This document shows positions 32,399 to 41,956 of a stretch of 64,000 nucleotides of DNA, piece after piece; position 1 is the first letter of the stretch, and the number at the start of each line of letters is the position of its first letter. The stretch is from an archaeon (GTDB lineage: Archaea > Thermoproteota > Nitrososphaeria > Nitrososphaerales > Nitrosopumilaceae). Below the pieces are notes generated by a model. That model worked only from the letters and a program-made list of their open reading frames with translations. It did not search any database and was not told where the DNA came from. The position numbers were made by a program, and so were the translations under genes. The stretch covers positions 30,726 through 94,725 of the forward strand of contig JAJRWR010000017.1 in assembly GCA_024276695.1 (NCBI GenBank), given 5' to 3'.

Positions 32399-35050
32399 CT
32401 ATCCAGAAGTACAACCACTGTATCCACATTCAATGCATATACTACAACCTTCTACGAAAACTAGATTGTTTTTACATGTTGGACATAGACGATCTTCTGA
32501 AACCTCTTCAACTTTTGGAGGTTCTAGTTTGATTTCTTCGTCATGTACCTTTAATGCTAATGCAGCATTGACTTGAGACTTGATGTATGGATTTGTGATG
32601 TTTGCGGTTACATATTCAGTCATGTAATCACTTGGCATTACCTCAAACATCTTTGTTGCATTCTCACTTGTCATGTGAAGAACTTGTTTGTGTCGAGAAC
32701 CATCACGATAAACAGTCATTCCTTTTAGGCCGATTTCGTGTGCTAATAGATATGCAGATTTTACATCCTCTACTGTTACATCATATGGCATGTTAATTGT
32801 TTTTGCAATTGCATTTCCAATCCAATCTTGCCATACACCTTGAGCCATCAGATGATCAGCCCAATGAATGTCCATTGCTGTAACAAAGACATCTTGCATA
32901 TCTTGAGGAATCTCATCAAGTCCTTTCAACGATCCATAGTTGTCTGCAATCTTTTCTAGAATTTCATCTGTGTAAAGACCTCTTTCTTTTAGGGCTTCTT
33001 CAAGAATCTTGTTTGTATAGAAGAATCTTCCAACAGTAACTCTCTTCTCAAATACTAGAGCAAATGCAGGTTCCATTCCGTTTGAACAGTCTGCAATCAT
33101 AGATAGTGTTCCAGTTGGGGCCACGGTTGTAGTCAAAACATTTCTAATACCATGTCTTTGGATTTTCTCAATGAGTGGATCCCATTCATAGGAATGAGAA
33201 TCTTTTGGTTTCTCATAGTATCCTGAGACTGGAATCTTCCCTTCAGGAAATTCTGTCTTTGCACAGAGTGGGAATTCACCACGAGCATTAGCAAGTGCGA
33301 CACTTTCTTCCATTGAATAGTATGTTAGGGCTTCAGATAGTTTTGATTGTAGTTCATAACCTTCTTTAGAATTGTATGGAATTTTTAGTTTGTATAACAG
33401 ATCAGCTACTCCCATTACTCCAAGTCCAATTCTTCTAGACTCTTTTGAAGCTACATTGATTTCTTGTACTGGATAATTATTTACATCAATAATATTATCC
33501 AGGAATCTTGTTGTCTTTCTGATTATCTCTTCATATCCTTGCCAATCAAATTCATAAGATCCATCTGCTTGTCTTTTTGCAAGATTTGCCAAATTGATAG
33601 AACCCAAGTTGCATGATTCGTATGGATAGAGACTTTGTTCACCACATGGATTTGTTGCTCTTAATGGTGCTTGTCTAGCCTTGGCAAATACATTGTATTT
33701 GTTAATTTGATCAAAGAAGATCAACCCAGGTTCTGCACTTTTCCATGCAGATAATGCAATTAGATCAATTAATTGATGTGCATTTATTTCTTTTACAGGT
33801 TTTTTGTCACGTGGACTACGTAAAACATAGTTACCATCAGTAGTGTTTACAAGTGCATGCCAAAAGTCTTCCCAGATTCCAACACTTATGTTGAAATTTT
33901 CTAAGACGCCTGCTTCTGTTTTGTTTGTGATAAATTTTTCAACATCAGGATGCCATGCTTCAATGATTCCCATGTTTGCACCACGTCTTTTACCACCTTG
34001 TTTTACAACTTCAGTGACAGTGTTAATTATATTCATGAAAGATACGGGACCAGATGCAACACCAGAGGTTGATGCAACAATGTCACCTTCTTCACGAAGA
34101 TCAGAATAGTTGATTCCGACTCCACCCCCAGACTTGAAGATTAATGCTGCATCGGAAGTAGATTTCATAATTTCTTCCATACCATCATTCATTCCAAGTA
34201 CAAAGCATGCTGAGAGCTGTCCTAGTCTTCCACCTGCATTCATCATTGTTGGCGAATTTGGTAGAAAGTCTTGTGCAGTCATCATTGTAAAATATTCAGT
34301 GATTTTGTCTGAATAACTTTCGAGTTTTTTTCCTGCTAGTAGTGTCAAAAGATCTTTGAAACTTACTTTCATTTGACCTTTATTTGCAAGGGTCACATAG
34401 TGATTAATTAAAGATCTAAAATGCCATTTGTTGAAGAAATAATCTCCGACTTTGAATTTATAATCAAAGGCATCTAGTTTTTCAAGATAAGATTTTGCTT
34501 CATCAATATCCTGTTTGTTATTTCCAGATTTGTCAAATACTTGTGAATCATATAGCATATCGCCAATTCCTACTAGAATTGCGACTCTCTCAAACATTTG
34601 AGTTGGAGATTCAATGATCTCGCTTTTGGAATTTCTGAAAAGATATCTTGAGGCTAGAACTCTTAAGCAGTTCAAGTCAAATTTCTTAGAAACTGGATCA
34701 AGGGTCTTTAGATTCAAGACCTTTATTTTTTCGTCTCTTAATTTTCTTCTTTCATGTCTGTAGACGATGTATGCTTTTGCAATATCGCTATTACCACTAT
34801 CGATTAAAGTTGATTCTACAATATCTTGAATATCTTCAACTGTGGGTGATCGAGAGCTTGTAAATCCCTGCTCTACTAACTTGTTAACTACATCCTCTGC
34901 TAGTTTGTCGGCAACACCACGGTCGGCTTTAGAGGTGGCTGCCAATGCCTGATAAATGGCATTTGAAATTTTATCTTTATTGAAAGCCGTTACAACGCCA
35001 CTGCGCTTACGGATCTCACTGATTGTATTTTCTATTTGTGAATTGTCCAT
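32399..35050 (-). CDS. nrdJ: Adenosylcobalamin-dependent (class II) ribonucleotide reductase
   Basis: This 883-residue enzyme makes deoxyribonucleotides using B12. Residues 15-110 hold an ATP-cone (SGVVTAFNKDKISNAIYQAL); the barrel shows AQDFLPNSPTMMNAGG, SACFVLGMNDGM, the active-site loop ATNPCGEQ, and TGTLSMIADCSNGMEP. The C-terminal shuttle region includes a zinc ribbon with CPTCKNN and CIECGYSGC. Nitrososphaerota synthesise cobalamin, which fits. A 214-base gap separates it from the NrdD-like gene upstream. Confidence 0.95.
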   Translation of the reverse strand: MDNSQIENTISEIRKRSGVVTAFNKDKISNAIYQALAATSKADRGVADKLAEDVVNKLVEQGFTSSRSPTVEDIQDIVESTLIDSGNSDIAKAYIVYRHERRKLRDEKIKVLNLKTLDPVSKKFDLNCLRVLASRYLFRNSKSEIIESPTQMFERVAILVGIGDMLYDSQVFDKSGNNKQDIDEAKSYLEKLDAFDYKFKVGDYFFNKWHFRSLINHYVTLANKGQMKVSFKDLLTLLAGKKLESYSDKITEYFTMMTAQDFLPNSPTMMNAGGRLGQLSACFVLGMNDGMEEIMKSTSDAALIFKSGGGVGINYSDLREEGDIVASTSGVASGPVSFMNIINTVTEVVKQGGKRRGANMGIIEAWHPDVEKFITNKTEAGVLENFNISVGIWEDFWHALVNTTDGNYVLRSPRDKKPVKEINAHQLIDLIALSAWKSAEPGLIFFDQINKYNVFAKARQAPLRATNPCGEQSLYPYESCNLGSINLANLAKRQADGSYEFDWQGYEEIIRKTTRFLDNIIDVNNYPVQEINVASKESRRIGLGVMGVADLLYKLKIPYNSKEGYELQSKLSEALTYYSMEESVALANARGEFPLCAKTEFPEGKIPVSGYYEKPKDSHSYEWDPLIEKIQRHGIRNVLTTTVAPTGTLSMIADCSNGMEPAFALVFEKRVTVGRFFYTNKILEEALKERGLYTDEILEKIADNYGSLKGLDEIPQDMQDVFVTAMDIHWADHLMAQGVWQDWIGNAIAKTINMPYDVTVEDVKSAYLLAHEIGLKGMTVYRDGSRHKQVLHMTSENATKMFEVMPSDYMTEYVTANITNPYIKSQVNAALALKVHDEEIKLEPPKVEEVSEDRLCPTCKNNLVFVEGCSICIECGYSGCTSG

Positions 35051-35264
35051 TATAATCTCCCCGCAAGGGTTAGAAACAATATGGATATAACTTGTGTGCT
35101 CGAAAATTTTTGATCTTGCTCCGCTATTGAGTCAATATTTTTAACATCGCTACTATGAACTTCATATTGGCATAACATTCTTAACAGTTAACGATGATCG
35201 CAACATCTGAAATTGATCAATGTATTTTGAAAAATGATCGGAACTAGTTTTTCATTTACGATTT

Positions 35265-37412
35265 TCAGACAACATAAGGTGACTTGCATTTTGGACACTT
35301 GTCATCAAATGGTTCATCTTTGAAACCACATTCTCCACAAATTGCAGTGTTTCTTACGAGTTTGAAAGAGGGTGTAAGAGCCAAGGTTTTCTCTATTGAT
35401 TTTTTGATATCCTCAACATTTGCATATTTATCAATATCTAATATTACAAGCAAACCACCATTGAGTAATTTTGAGAGTTTGTTACATTCTGAGATAGGCT
35501 CACTTTTGTTAGAATAACCAGAAACTTCAGATGCATTAACTACTACGCCTTGAGAATAGAAATCAGTATCCATTGAATTTAGAGTAGAATTCTTGCCATA
35601 TTTTTCACCATCAAGAGTTGCAAATCGTGCAGAACCTTCAGTTTCAGTCATAGAAATAACTACGGTATCTCCTAATTCTTTACCTTTTTTGGCACCTACG
35701 TCAACTGCAGTTTCAATGACTTTGTGAAGTATATCTCGTCCTTCCTTGTTATCTTGGAATCCAAGTATGTTAAAGACGGCTTCTTTGAGTCCCACCAAGT
35801 TTACAACTAAAGATACTGAGCTTCTTTGCATGTATTGAGTATTCTTTGCAAGAATTGGATTAAGTCCTCTTCGTGTGAGATCAGAGATCTCTTTTTTTCT
35901 TAGTGCCATAGAAACTAAAGCCGGTTTTATCAGTAGAGCAAGTCTTGCTCTAAAGTAAGTTTCATCTTTGTTTGATTCAAATGCTAATCTTGGAAGATTG
36001 ATTGAGACAGATTGTAAAGTAATTGAAAGTGGGCCAGAAGTCTTTGTGGATCCATTTGTAATTCCATAACTTGATGTTTGGCCTTTAGCAAACATTACTT
36101 TTCCACCAATTGAAATTATTTCTGCTACTGCTTGTGAGACATCACCAATCTTTCCTTTATCAGCATCAATTATCAACCCAATTTTTGGTATTGGAGTGAT
36201 CTTTGTATAATTTTTGTATGCGTTGATAATTGAATTAATTATTTTGGTGTCAGTTCCAAGTTGTAAATGAATTGAAATATTAGTACTAGTTTTATTATAT
36301 TTGGAAGTTGTTGATGCAGTTGCAAATGCGTTAGTTAATTTTTGTTCAAGTTCTGGAAGTGACTTTGAATATTTTGTAAATAATGAAACAAAGCCATCAA
36401 GTACAATTTCTTGTGAAGCTTCTTTTGATAGTAAAGCGATAACTACAGATAATGAACTTGTAAGTTCATCAAGTTGTTTTGATGCAGGAATTCTTGATAC
36501 GTCAAGATATTTTCCACCAAGATCAATTCCATCTTCAATTAATTCTTTAATGTTAACAAAGATTGTATCAGGAATCATTGACCATACTCCAGGATTAGAA
36601 ATATGCAAGTCGCCAGAAAGATGCGAATCTGCTACATCTTTTGGTAAAACATTTGTTAAAAGATGCTCAGCAAATACTCTCTGTCCAGTGTTAAACAAAA
36701 GGCCCTCAGCGCCATTATCAACATTGTCCAAATTAGAAATCATTTCTTGAATATCATATACAGGTAGGCCTAAGCGTGCGAGTTTGTTCCTGTATTCCTC
36801 ATGACCGTGCTCAAGCAGTACAGAATTGACCATTTCACGAATTAATGCGCCTGTAAGATACGTAGTCTGATATTTGTAAATTCTATTTTCAACTTCTTCA
36901 GTAATCTTTTGTGCTAGTTCTAATGGAAGGCTTCCTTCACGAACAAGAGATTTAATAATTTTATGGGAGTTAAATTCCTCAATTGATTCAGAAGATGTTC
37001 TAACATACATTTTTCCACTTTCAATTACTGATCTTTCTTCAATTTGTCTGGCCAAACTTAGAACAAGTTTTCCAAGATTTGTAATGGTGTAACGTCTTTC
37101 AGATTTGTTTAATGCGACAAGTGATTGTCTAAGTAATTTTCTCAAGTGGTATGCAAATTTGCCACTTTCTTTTTTTGATTTGAATCCTGCAAGGGATTTT
37201 AATTCTGAATAAGTTAATGGACCTTTAGAATTTAGGATTCTAAGAATATCGATTCTATTTGGACTTGCCATGACAGAAAAGATCATTCTGACACGTTTTG
37301 AAGTAGATTGTAAGATTCCGCCTCGTTTTGGATCTGAATCATCATCCATATCAGAGTCTAAATCTGCATCTAGATCTGGATCTAATTCCAATTCCTCTTT
37401 ACTTAGTTTCAA
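35265..37412 (-). CDS. HTH / ATP-cone / NrdD-like protein lacking the radical and catalytic cysteines
   Basis: This 715-residue protein has an acidic N-terminus, an ArsR-type winged helix (residues 35-115: MIFSVMASPNRIDILRIL, then FAYHLRKLL), an ATP-cone (about 130-220: RTSSESIEEFNSHKIIKSLV) and a long domain with the pattern of anaerobic reductase NrdD (SINLPRLAFES, DLTRRGLNPILAK, GLKEAVFNILG). It ends at a zinc ribbon (CGECGF, CPKCKSP) with no following glycyl-radical loop, and the barrel has almost no cysteine. It is probably a nucleotide-sensing transcription regulator; nrdJ lies next on the same strand. Confidence 0.75.
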   Translation of the reverse strand: MKLSKEELELDPDLDADLDSDMDDDSDPKRGGILQSTSKRVRMIFSVMASPNRIDILRILNSKGPLTYSELKSLAGFKSKKESGKFAYHLRKLLRQSLVALNKSERRYTITNLGKLVLSLARQIEERSVIESGKMYVRTSSESIEEFNSHKIIKSLVREGSLPLELAQKITEEVENRIYKYQTTYLTGALIREMVNSVLLEHGHEEYRNKLARLGLPVYDIQEMISNLDNVDNGAEGLLFNTGQRVFAEHLLTNVLPKDVADSHLSGDLHISNPGVWSMIPDTIFVNIKELIEDGIDLGGKYLDVSRIPASKQLDELTSSLSVVIALLSKEASQEIVLDGFVSLFTKYSKSLPELEQKLTNAFATASTTSKYNKTSTNISIHLQLGTDTKIINSIINAYKNYTKITPIPKIGLIIDADKGKIGDVSQAVAEIISIGGKVMFAKGQTSSYGITNGSTKTSGPLSITLQSVSINLPRLAFESNKDETYFRARLALLIKPALVSMALRKKEISDLTRRGLNPILAKNTQYMQRSSVSLVVNLVGLKEAVFNILGFQDNKEGRDILHKVIETAVDVGAKKGKELGDTVVISMTETEGSARFATLDGEKYGKNSTLNSMDTDFYSQGVVVNASEVSGYSNKSEPISECNKLSKLLNGGLLVILDIDKYANVEDIKKSIEKTLALTPSFKLVRNTAICGECGFKDEPFDDKCPKCKSPYVV

Positions 37413-37526
37413 TATTGGCTCTATAGTTAAGGAGTAAATAAGATTTGTGACTAGATCATAATTTCATATTTTAGATCATATTTCGTAAAAATGTAAAAAA
37501 AGATCTTTGTTGAAGATCAATTTATA

Positions 37527-37688
37527 TTAATTTTCTTGAACATCAAGTGAAAATTCAGACGTTGAAAGTTTCTGTCCACATGACGGACATTTTCCATTTG
37601 ATGGATTAAGTACATCTTTTAGAGATTTTAGCATCTTCATGTTTGTGATCTTTTCGCCGCATTTACCACATGTGATTTCTACTGACAT
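37527..37688 (-). CDS. Small zinc-ribbon protein, 53 aa
   Basis: A short frame with two CxxC pairs (CGKCGEK near the start and CPSCGQK in the middle) forms a complete zinc ribbon. Codon pattern and motif spacing support a real gene. The function is unknown. It is isolated between the NrdD-like gene and the DUF35 gene. Confidence 0.72.
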   Translation of the reverse strand: MSVEITCGKCGEKITNMKMLKSLKDVLNPSNGKCPSCGQKLSTSEFSLDVQEN

Positions 37689-37758
37689 GAATATGATCAG
37701 ATATGTAAAATAATTAAGAAAAGATTTTGAATTTTTTTAATAATTCAAGCAAATTATT

Positions 37759-38124
37759 TTACTGTTTTTCGATGAGAATTCCACGATCATCAAAACCAGC
37801 AATTTTGGCTCTTGTTCCAACAGGTAAATCTGCAGGGGTAGCAATATCGGGCATAAATCCAGATATTCTTAAATCTGTGTTATCCACTTGAAGTACAACA
37901 AAGGCATATGGTGTATATTTCTCAAAGCCTGCAGGAGCTACAGTGATAATAGTATAAGTGGCAACTGAGCCTACACCATCCAAAATAGTATCCTCAAATC
38001 CCTTGCTACCACATTTTAGACAATAATATGCTGTAGACAAATGAAGGTATCCACATTCAGTACATTTGTGAGTTAAGAGTTTGCCTTGTTTGGCATATTC
38101 AACAAGTTGTTCTTCAATAGTCAT
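37759..38124 (-). CDS. DUF35 (OB-fold, zinc-ribbon) thiolase partner
   Basis: This protein of about 121 residues starts MTIEEQLVEYAKQGKLL, has a rubredoxin-like zinc ribbon (KCTECGYLH, YYCLKCGSKGF) and an OB-fold (SVATYTIITVAP, YAFVVLQVDN). DUF35 proteins bind acyl-CoA and form complexes with thiolases and HMG-CoA synthase in archaea. The gene starts 1 base after the thiolase stop. An upstream in-frame ATG at 38175 lies within the thiolase and is not the start. Confidence 0.9.
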   Translation of the reverse strand: MTIEEQLVEYAKQGKLLTHKCTECGYLHLSTAYYCLKCGSKGFEDTILDGVGSVATYTIITVAPAGFEKYTPYAFVVLQVDNTDLRISGFMPDIATPADLPVGTRAKIAGFDDRGILIEKQ

Positions 38125-38125
38125 G

Positions 38126-39289
38126 TTACACACTTTGGAATACGTGAACAGCACAACTTGCACCAGTTGCACCAAAATTATGGGTTAAACCAATTTTTGC
38201 ATCTTTAACAGTTCTATCACCAGCTTTTCCAGTTAGTTGATCAAATACTTCTACTACTTGTCCAACACCTGTTGCACCAATTGGATGTCCTTTTGATTTA
38301 AGACCACCTGAAGGATTAATTGAGATATCAGAATTTAATTTTGTTCTACCTTCACGAACAGCTTGAATTCCTTGTCCTTTATCAAAGAATCCCAAGTCTT
38401 CAGTATCAACTACTTCAGCAATTGTGAAGCAATCATGTACTTCTGCAAAGTCAATATCTTTTGCAGTGATACCTGCCATTTTGTATGCATCTGCTACTGC
38501 AAGTTTTGTACTAGGGATTGTTGTCATGTGTTCGCGTCCTTGTAATGCAGCTGGTGAACCACCTCTGCCGGAACCAATAACTTCAATATAATCACCACCA
38601 TGTTCTTTTGCAAACTTTTCAGAGCAAAGAATTACAGAACTTGCACCATCAGAGAATGGACAGCAATCATAAAGTTTTAACGGACTTGCAACTACTGCAG
38701 ACTTCATTACATCGTCAACTGTAATCTTTTTTTGCATGTGAGCTTTTGGATTTAGAACGCCATTATCGTGATTCTTTACTGCAACTGCTGCAAAGTCTTC
38801 TTCAGTTGCATCAAACTCTGTCAAGTAAGCTCTTGCCATAGATGCAAACAAACCGGGAAATGATGCACCTGCTTGACCTTCATAGAAAAAGTCAGAACAA
38901 TATGCAAAGTAAGTTGTTGTCCATTCAGTTCCTGTGTGAGTTACTTTTTCAACGCCGGTGACAACAAGACAATCATAAAATCCTGCCGCAACATTAGCAT
39001 ATGCCTCTCTAAAAGACACAGAGCCACTGCCACATGCAGACTCTATTGTTAATGATGGTTTATCGGGAATTCCTAATCTACTCATCAAGACAGGGCCAAT
39101 GTGAACTTGTTTATCAGCAACTCCGAAAACGTTTGAAATGTAAGATGCTTGAATCTCTTTTGGGGAAATTCCTGCATTTTCTATGGCTGCAACTGATGCC
39201 TGAGTAGTAATATCTGCAATACTTTCACTTAATTTTCCATATTTGGTGCTACCAGTGCCAAGAACACAAACCTTTTCCACAAATGTCAC
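38126..39289 (-). CDS. Thiolase (acetyl-CoA acetyltransferase type)
   Basis: This 387-residue archaeal thiolase has the nucleophile Cys in IESACGSGSVSFREA, His in VHDCFTIAEVV and the C-terminal SGGLKSKGHPIGATGVGQV. With DUF35 it could catalyse acetoacetyl-CoA cleavage in the last steps of the 3-hydroxypropionate/4-hydroxybutyrate cycle or condensation for mevalonate; the sequence does not decide. It is the first gene of a two-gene operon. Confidence 0.92.
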   Translation of the reverse strand: MTFVEKVCVLGTGSTKYGKLSESIADITTQASVAAIENAGISPKEIQASYISNVFGVADKQVHIGPVLMSRLGIPDKPSLTIESACGSGSVSFREAYANVAAGFYDCLVVTGVEKVTHTGTEWTTTYFAYCSDFFYEGQAGASFPGLFASMARAYLTEFDATEEDFAAVAVKNHDNGVLNPKAHMQKKITVDDVMKSAVVASPLKLYDCCPFSDGASSVILCSEKFAKEHGGDYIEVIGSGRGGSPAALQGREHMTTIPSTKLAVADAYKMAGITAKDIDFAEVHDCFTIAEVVDTEDLGFFDKGQGIQAVREGRTKLNSDISINPSGGLKSKGHPIGATGVGQVVEVFDQLTGKAGDRTVKDAKIGLTHNFGATGASCAVHVFQSV

Positions 39290-39336
39290 TGACCCATTTC
39301 CCTATAAAAATCGTTTTAATAAATTCATCATAGAAA

Positions 39337-39804
39337 ATGCCAAGAAAAAAATCAAGTGTCAAAACTGTTCAGATCAAAAAACCTACAATGAGACATGTAG
39401 TCAAAATTACAAAGTCAAAAACTAGTATCTTCAAAAAAGAGATCATTCAATATTTTGATAGTAATGGATTTCTTTCTTGGTCATCTAAAGAAAAAAAATA
39501 CATAATTCTTGGGACAAATTCTCCTAAAAATGGGCTAGTACCATGTCCTGAATGCAAACTTGGAGAATTAATGGTAATCAGAAATAAAGCTACAAGAAAG
39601 CGATTCATGGGTTGTTCTAACTTTTACGGTGGATGTAAAGCATCATCACCATTATTACAAAAAGCAAGAATGCGGGCAACAAAGATGCCATGCAATGTAT
39701 GTAAATGGCCGATGATAATTTTTCGTTATTCACGAAATCAAAAATGGACTAAACAGTGTTGCAACTTTAATTGTGAAAGTAGAAAGACTAAGCCTTCAGA
39801 GTAG
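39337..39804 (+). CDS. Zinc-ribbon protein related to topoisomerase I C-terminal fingers
   Basis: This 155-residue protein has a basic N-terminus (residues 1-35), a small domain, and two topoisomerase-IA-type zinc fingers: CPECKLGELMVIRN with MGCSNFYGGCKAS, and CNVCKWPMIIF with QCCNFNC. Such fingers bind single-stranded DNA; no topoisomerase catalytic domain is present. A DNA-binding accessory role is plausible. Its 3' end overlaps the convergent nitrilase gene by 17 bases. Confidence 0.82.
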   Translation: MPRKKSSVKTVQIKKPTMRHVVKITKSKTSIFKKEIIQYFDSNGFLSWSSKEKKYIILGTNSPKNGLVPCPECKLGELMVIRNKATRKRFMGCSNFYGGCKASSPLLQKARMRATKMPCNVCKWPMIIFRYSRNQKWTKQCCNFNCESRKTKPSE

Positions 39805-40593
39805 GATAAACATCTGTTCTTCTGTTTTTTAATAGTGGTAGAATTTTTCGTATTTGTTTTACTTTATTCAAATCAATGTTTACAAAACTGACTCCTTGCT
39901 TCTTTTTCATATCTAGTAATATTTTTCCATAAGGATCAACAACTAGGCTCCGTCCACAATAAATATTTCCAACTTGATCTGGTGCAATAACATAGCATCC
40001 ATTTTCAATTGCACGTGTTTTATTTATTGTAATCCAATGTTCTTCTTTCATATTTCCTTTGACCCAAGCAGACGGTGCAACTAAAACTTCCGAGCCTGCT
40101 GCTGCAAGTGATCTTGACATTTCAGGAAATCTTAAATCATAACAGATCATCATTCCTATTTTTCCAATAGATGTTTTGATTGGTTTTGTAATTTTTGAGC
40201 CTGATGTCATTTTGGCTGACTCTTTAAATCCTAATGCATCATAGAGATGAATTTTACGATAAGTTAAGATTATCTTACCTGTCTTGTCAATTACAAAGGC
40301 AGTATCATAAACTCTATATTTTTTTCTGCTCTTTTCATAAAATGATCCTACAACTTGAATTTTATTTTCTTTTGCAGCTTTTGTAATTTTACTAACAAAG
40401 TCTCCATTAATTGTTTCAGCTAAATTTGCTAGTTGTTTTGAGGTTTGAGATGAATTTGTATAAAACATCATAAATTCTGGAAATGCACAAAGTGTTGCAT
40501 TTTTTGATGCAGCTTTTGAAATGTATGAGATGATTTTTTCAGATTAATTTCTTTGTTAGTTGATGCCTTGAATTGAATTACTGCAACTTTCAT
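39788..40593 (-). pseudogene. Carbon-nitrogen hydrolase (nitrilase superfamily) with a one-base frameshift
   Basis: The gene starts at ATG 40593 (MKVAVIQFKAS) and shifts frame within a six-A run (40534-40539). One added A gives KKIISYISKAASKNATLCAF and then joins the main frame (PEFMM), which holds the catalytic Lys in TYRKIHLYD and Cys in MMICYDLRFPE; Glu is in the PEF segment. The complete protein would be about 268 residues, the usual length. As given, only a 227-residue form from 40471 lacking the first part can be made. The substrate is unknown. Confidence 0.85.
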
Positions 40594-40755
40594 GAAATTG
40601 ATTAATCATATCACAATAAAAGGATAAACTTGTGGTACAACTCAGAAATGTGCCATTTTCTTATTATACAAATTCACTAAGAAATACAAGTCGATCATAG
40701 TGTACATGTCATATCTTAACTGGAGAAATATTTTTCAATCAAATATTTTTAAAAA

Positions 40756-40932
40756 TTAAAGTTGGTTTCCTGCTAAAAACCAATTTTCCTTAGGATTGTC
40801 TTCAAAAACAACAATTACATGATTTTCTTTTGTTTTTAGAATCTCAACTGCTGATTTTGTGATAGCTTTGGCATATTCGTCTTTTTGTTCCTGAGTTCTT
40901 CCAGGATACATTGACACTGTAATCAAAGGCAT
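40756..40932 (-). CDS. 4-oxalocrotonate tautomerase family protein, 58 aa
   Basis: This short gene encodes a protein with the catalytic Pro directly after Met (MPLITVSMYPGRTQEQKDEY), the helix KAITKSAVEIL and the strand VIVVFEDNPKENW. These are diagnostic for the tautomerase superfamily, which forms hexamers of about 60-residue subunits. The substrate is unknown. It stands upstream of the frameshifted nitrilase on the same strand. Confidence 0.9.
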   Translation of the reverse strand: MPLITVSMYPGRTQEQKDEYAKAITKSAVEILKTKENHVIVVFEDNPKENWFLAGNQL

Positions 40933-40965
40933 GCATTGTTCAGAATATTTCAGTGATTTATTCTT

Positions 40966-41724
40966 TCAATAGTCAGGTCTGTAACCATATCTTGTTCCAT
41001 AAGTATAATCAGAACTATGTGTTTTCTTGTACAGATATCCAGTTGCAAATCCTATTGCAAATCCTCCAATGTGAGCCATATATGCAACACCACCACCTGC
41101 AACACCAAAACCACCTATGAAAAATGGTAACAGATTTTGAAAGACCAACCAAAAGGGCAAAAACCATTTTGCTTGAATATGCATCATCCTCCAGAAAAAT
41201 CCCAACATAAGAAAAGTGGTAATTCGAACTCTGGGGAAGATTGCCAAATATGCACCAAGTACACCAGATATTGCTCCTGATGCACCTACTGCAGGAATAG
41301 AGCTTGTTGGATCTATTAAAATATTAGCTAAACCTGCACCAATTCCCCATCCAAGATAAATTAAAAGAAATTTTGCTTTACCAAACTTTAGTTCAATGTT
41401 ATCACCAAAGATCCACAAAAATAACATGTTACCACCCAAGTGCATCAAACCACCATGCATGAAAACAGAACTAAATAATGAAATGTATGGCATATCAGGA
41501 CAAAAAATTCCAGGTTGTATCACCGATGAAAAACCAGTAATACAGCTCGGAACTGCACCCCATTCAAAAAACATTAACGCAGCTTGTTGATTAGAAAATT
41601 CCCAAAATTGGCCAGTAACGGCTATTTCATACAGAAATATTACAACATTCATGATGATTAAAGCAATGGTTACTTTTGGTTTGAATCCTGGAGGATGCGG
41701 GTTTTCATCACGTAATGGTAACAT
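40966..41724 (-). CDS. Rhomboid-family intramembrane serine protease
   Basis: This 252-residue membrane protein has about six transmembrane segments. The catalytic Ser is in AVGASGAISGVLGAYLA and the His in MAHIGGFAIGFATGYL; the oxyanion Asn is in HLGGNMLFLW after an HGGLMH loop. It cleaves membrane-anchored substrates. Its start overlaps the end of the small surface-domain gene at 41708 by 17 bases. Confidence 0.93.
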   Translation of the reverse strand: MLPLRDENPHPPGFKPKVTIALIIMNVVIFLYEIAVTGQFWEFSNQQAALMFFEWGAVPSCITGFSSVIQPGIFCPDMPYISLFSSVFMHGGLMHLGGNMLFLWIFGDNIELKFGKAKFLLIYLGWGIGAGLANILIDPTSSIPAVGASGAISGVLGAYLAIFPRVRITTFLMLGFFWRMMHIQAKWFLPFWLVFQNLLPFFIGGFGVAGGGVAYMAHIGGFAIGFATGYLYKKTHSSDYTYGTRYGYRPDY

Positions 41725-41956
41725 TAGTTATTTTGCTTGAATGGAATTTGTATAATAAGATTATTTGATTTTGTATTATTCCTTCTTTAATTAGGAATTG
41801 AATTCCTTGAATGAATGAATCATCGTCAATTTGTCCTGCTGCCCACCACTCTGCATTGTTTTTAATCCAAGATGGAATTTCTAGTGTCACTTGTTTTTCA
41901 TTAAATTCTATAGAAGAAAAGGTTTCACCACCAACTCTATGACCAAATACAAACAA
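41708..41956 (-). CDS. Small secreted protein with one [12 protein letters not shown] domain; 5' end uncertain
   Basis: The 82-residue frame from TTG 41956 carries one copy of the domain [24 protein letters not shown] that recurs in the large protein at 42239. Upstream in frame, hydrophobic residues (ILICYLIFSFLFVF) continue a signal peptide, but no start is in frame; if the five-A run near 41990 had six, a TTG would open KKFILICYLIFSF. The given start cuts the signal peptide in half, so a missing base is possible. It overlaps the rhomboid gene by 17 bases. Confidence 0.6.
   Translation of the reverse strand: MFVFGHRVGGETFSSIEFNEKQVTLEIPSWIKNNAEWWAAGQIDDDSFIQGIQFLIKEGIIQNQIILLYKFHSSKITNVTIT

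Noticed and set aside
35186..35198. AGTTAACGATGAT upstream of nrdJ, also present at 20643-20655
   Set aside because: A 13-base match between two AT-rich intergenic regions is suggestive but only two copies are seen and they have no shared context.
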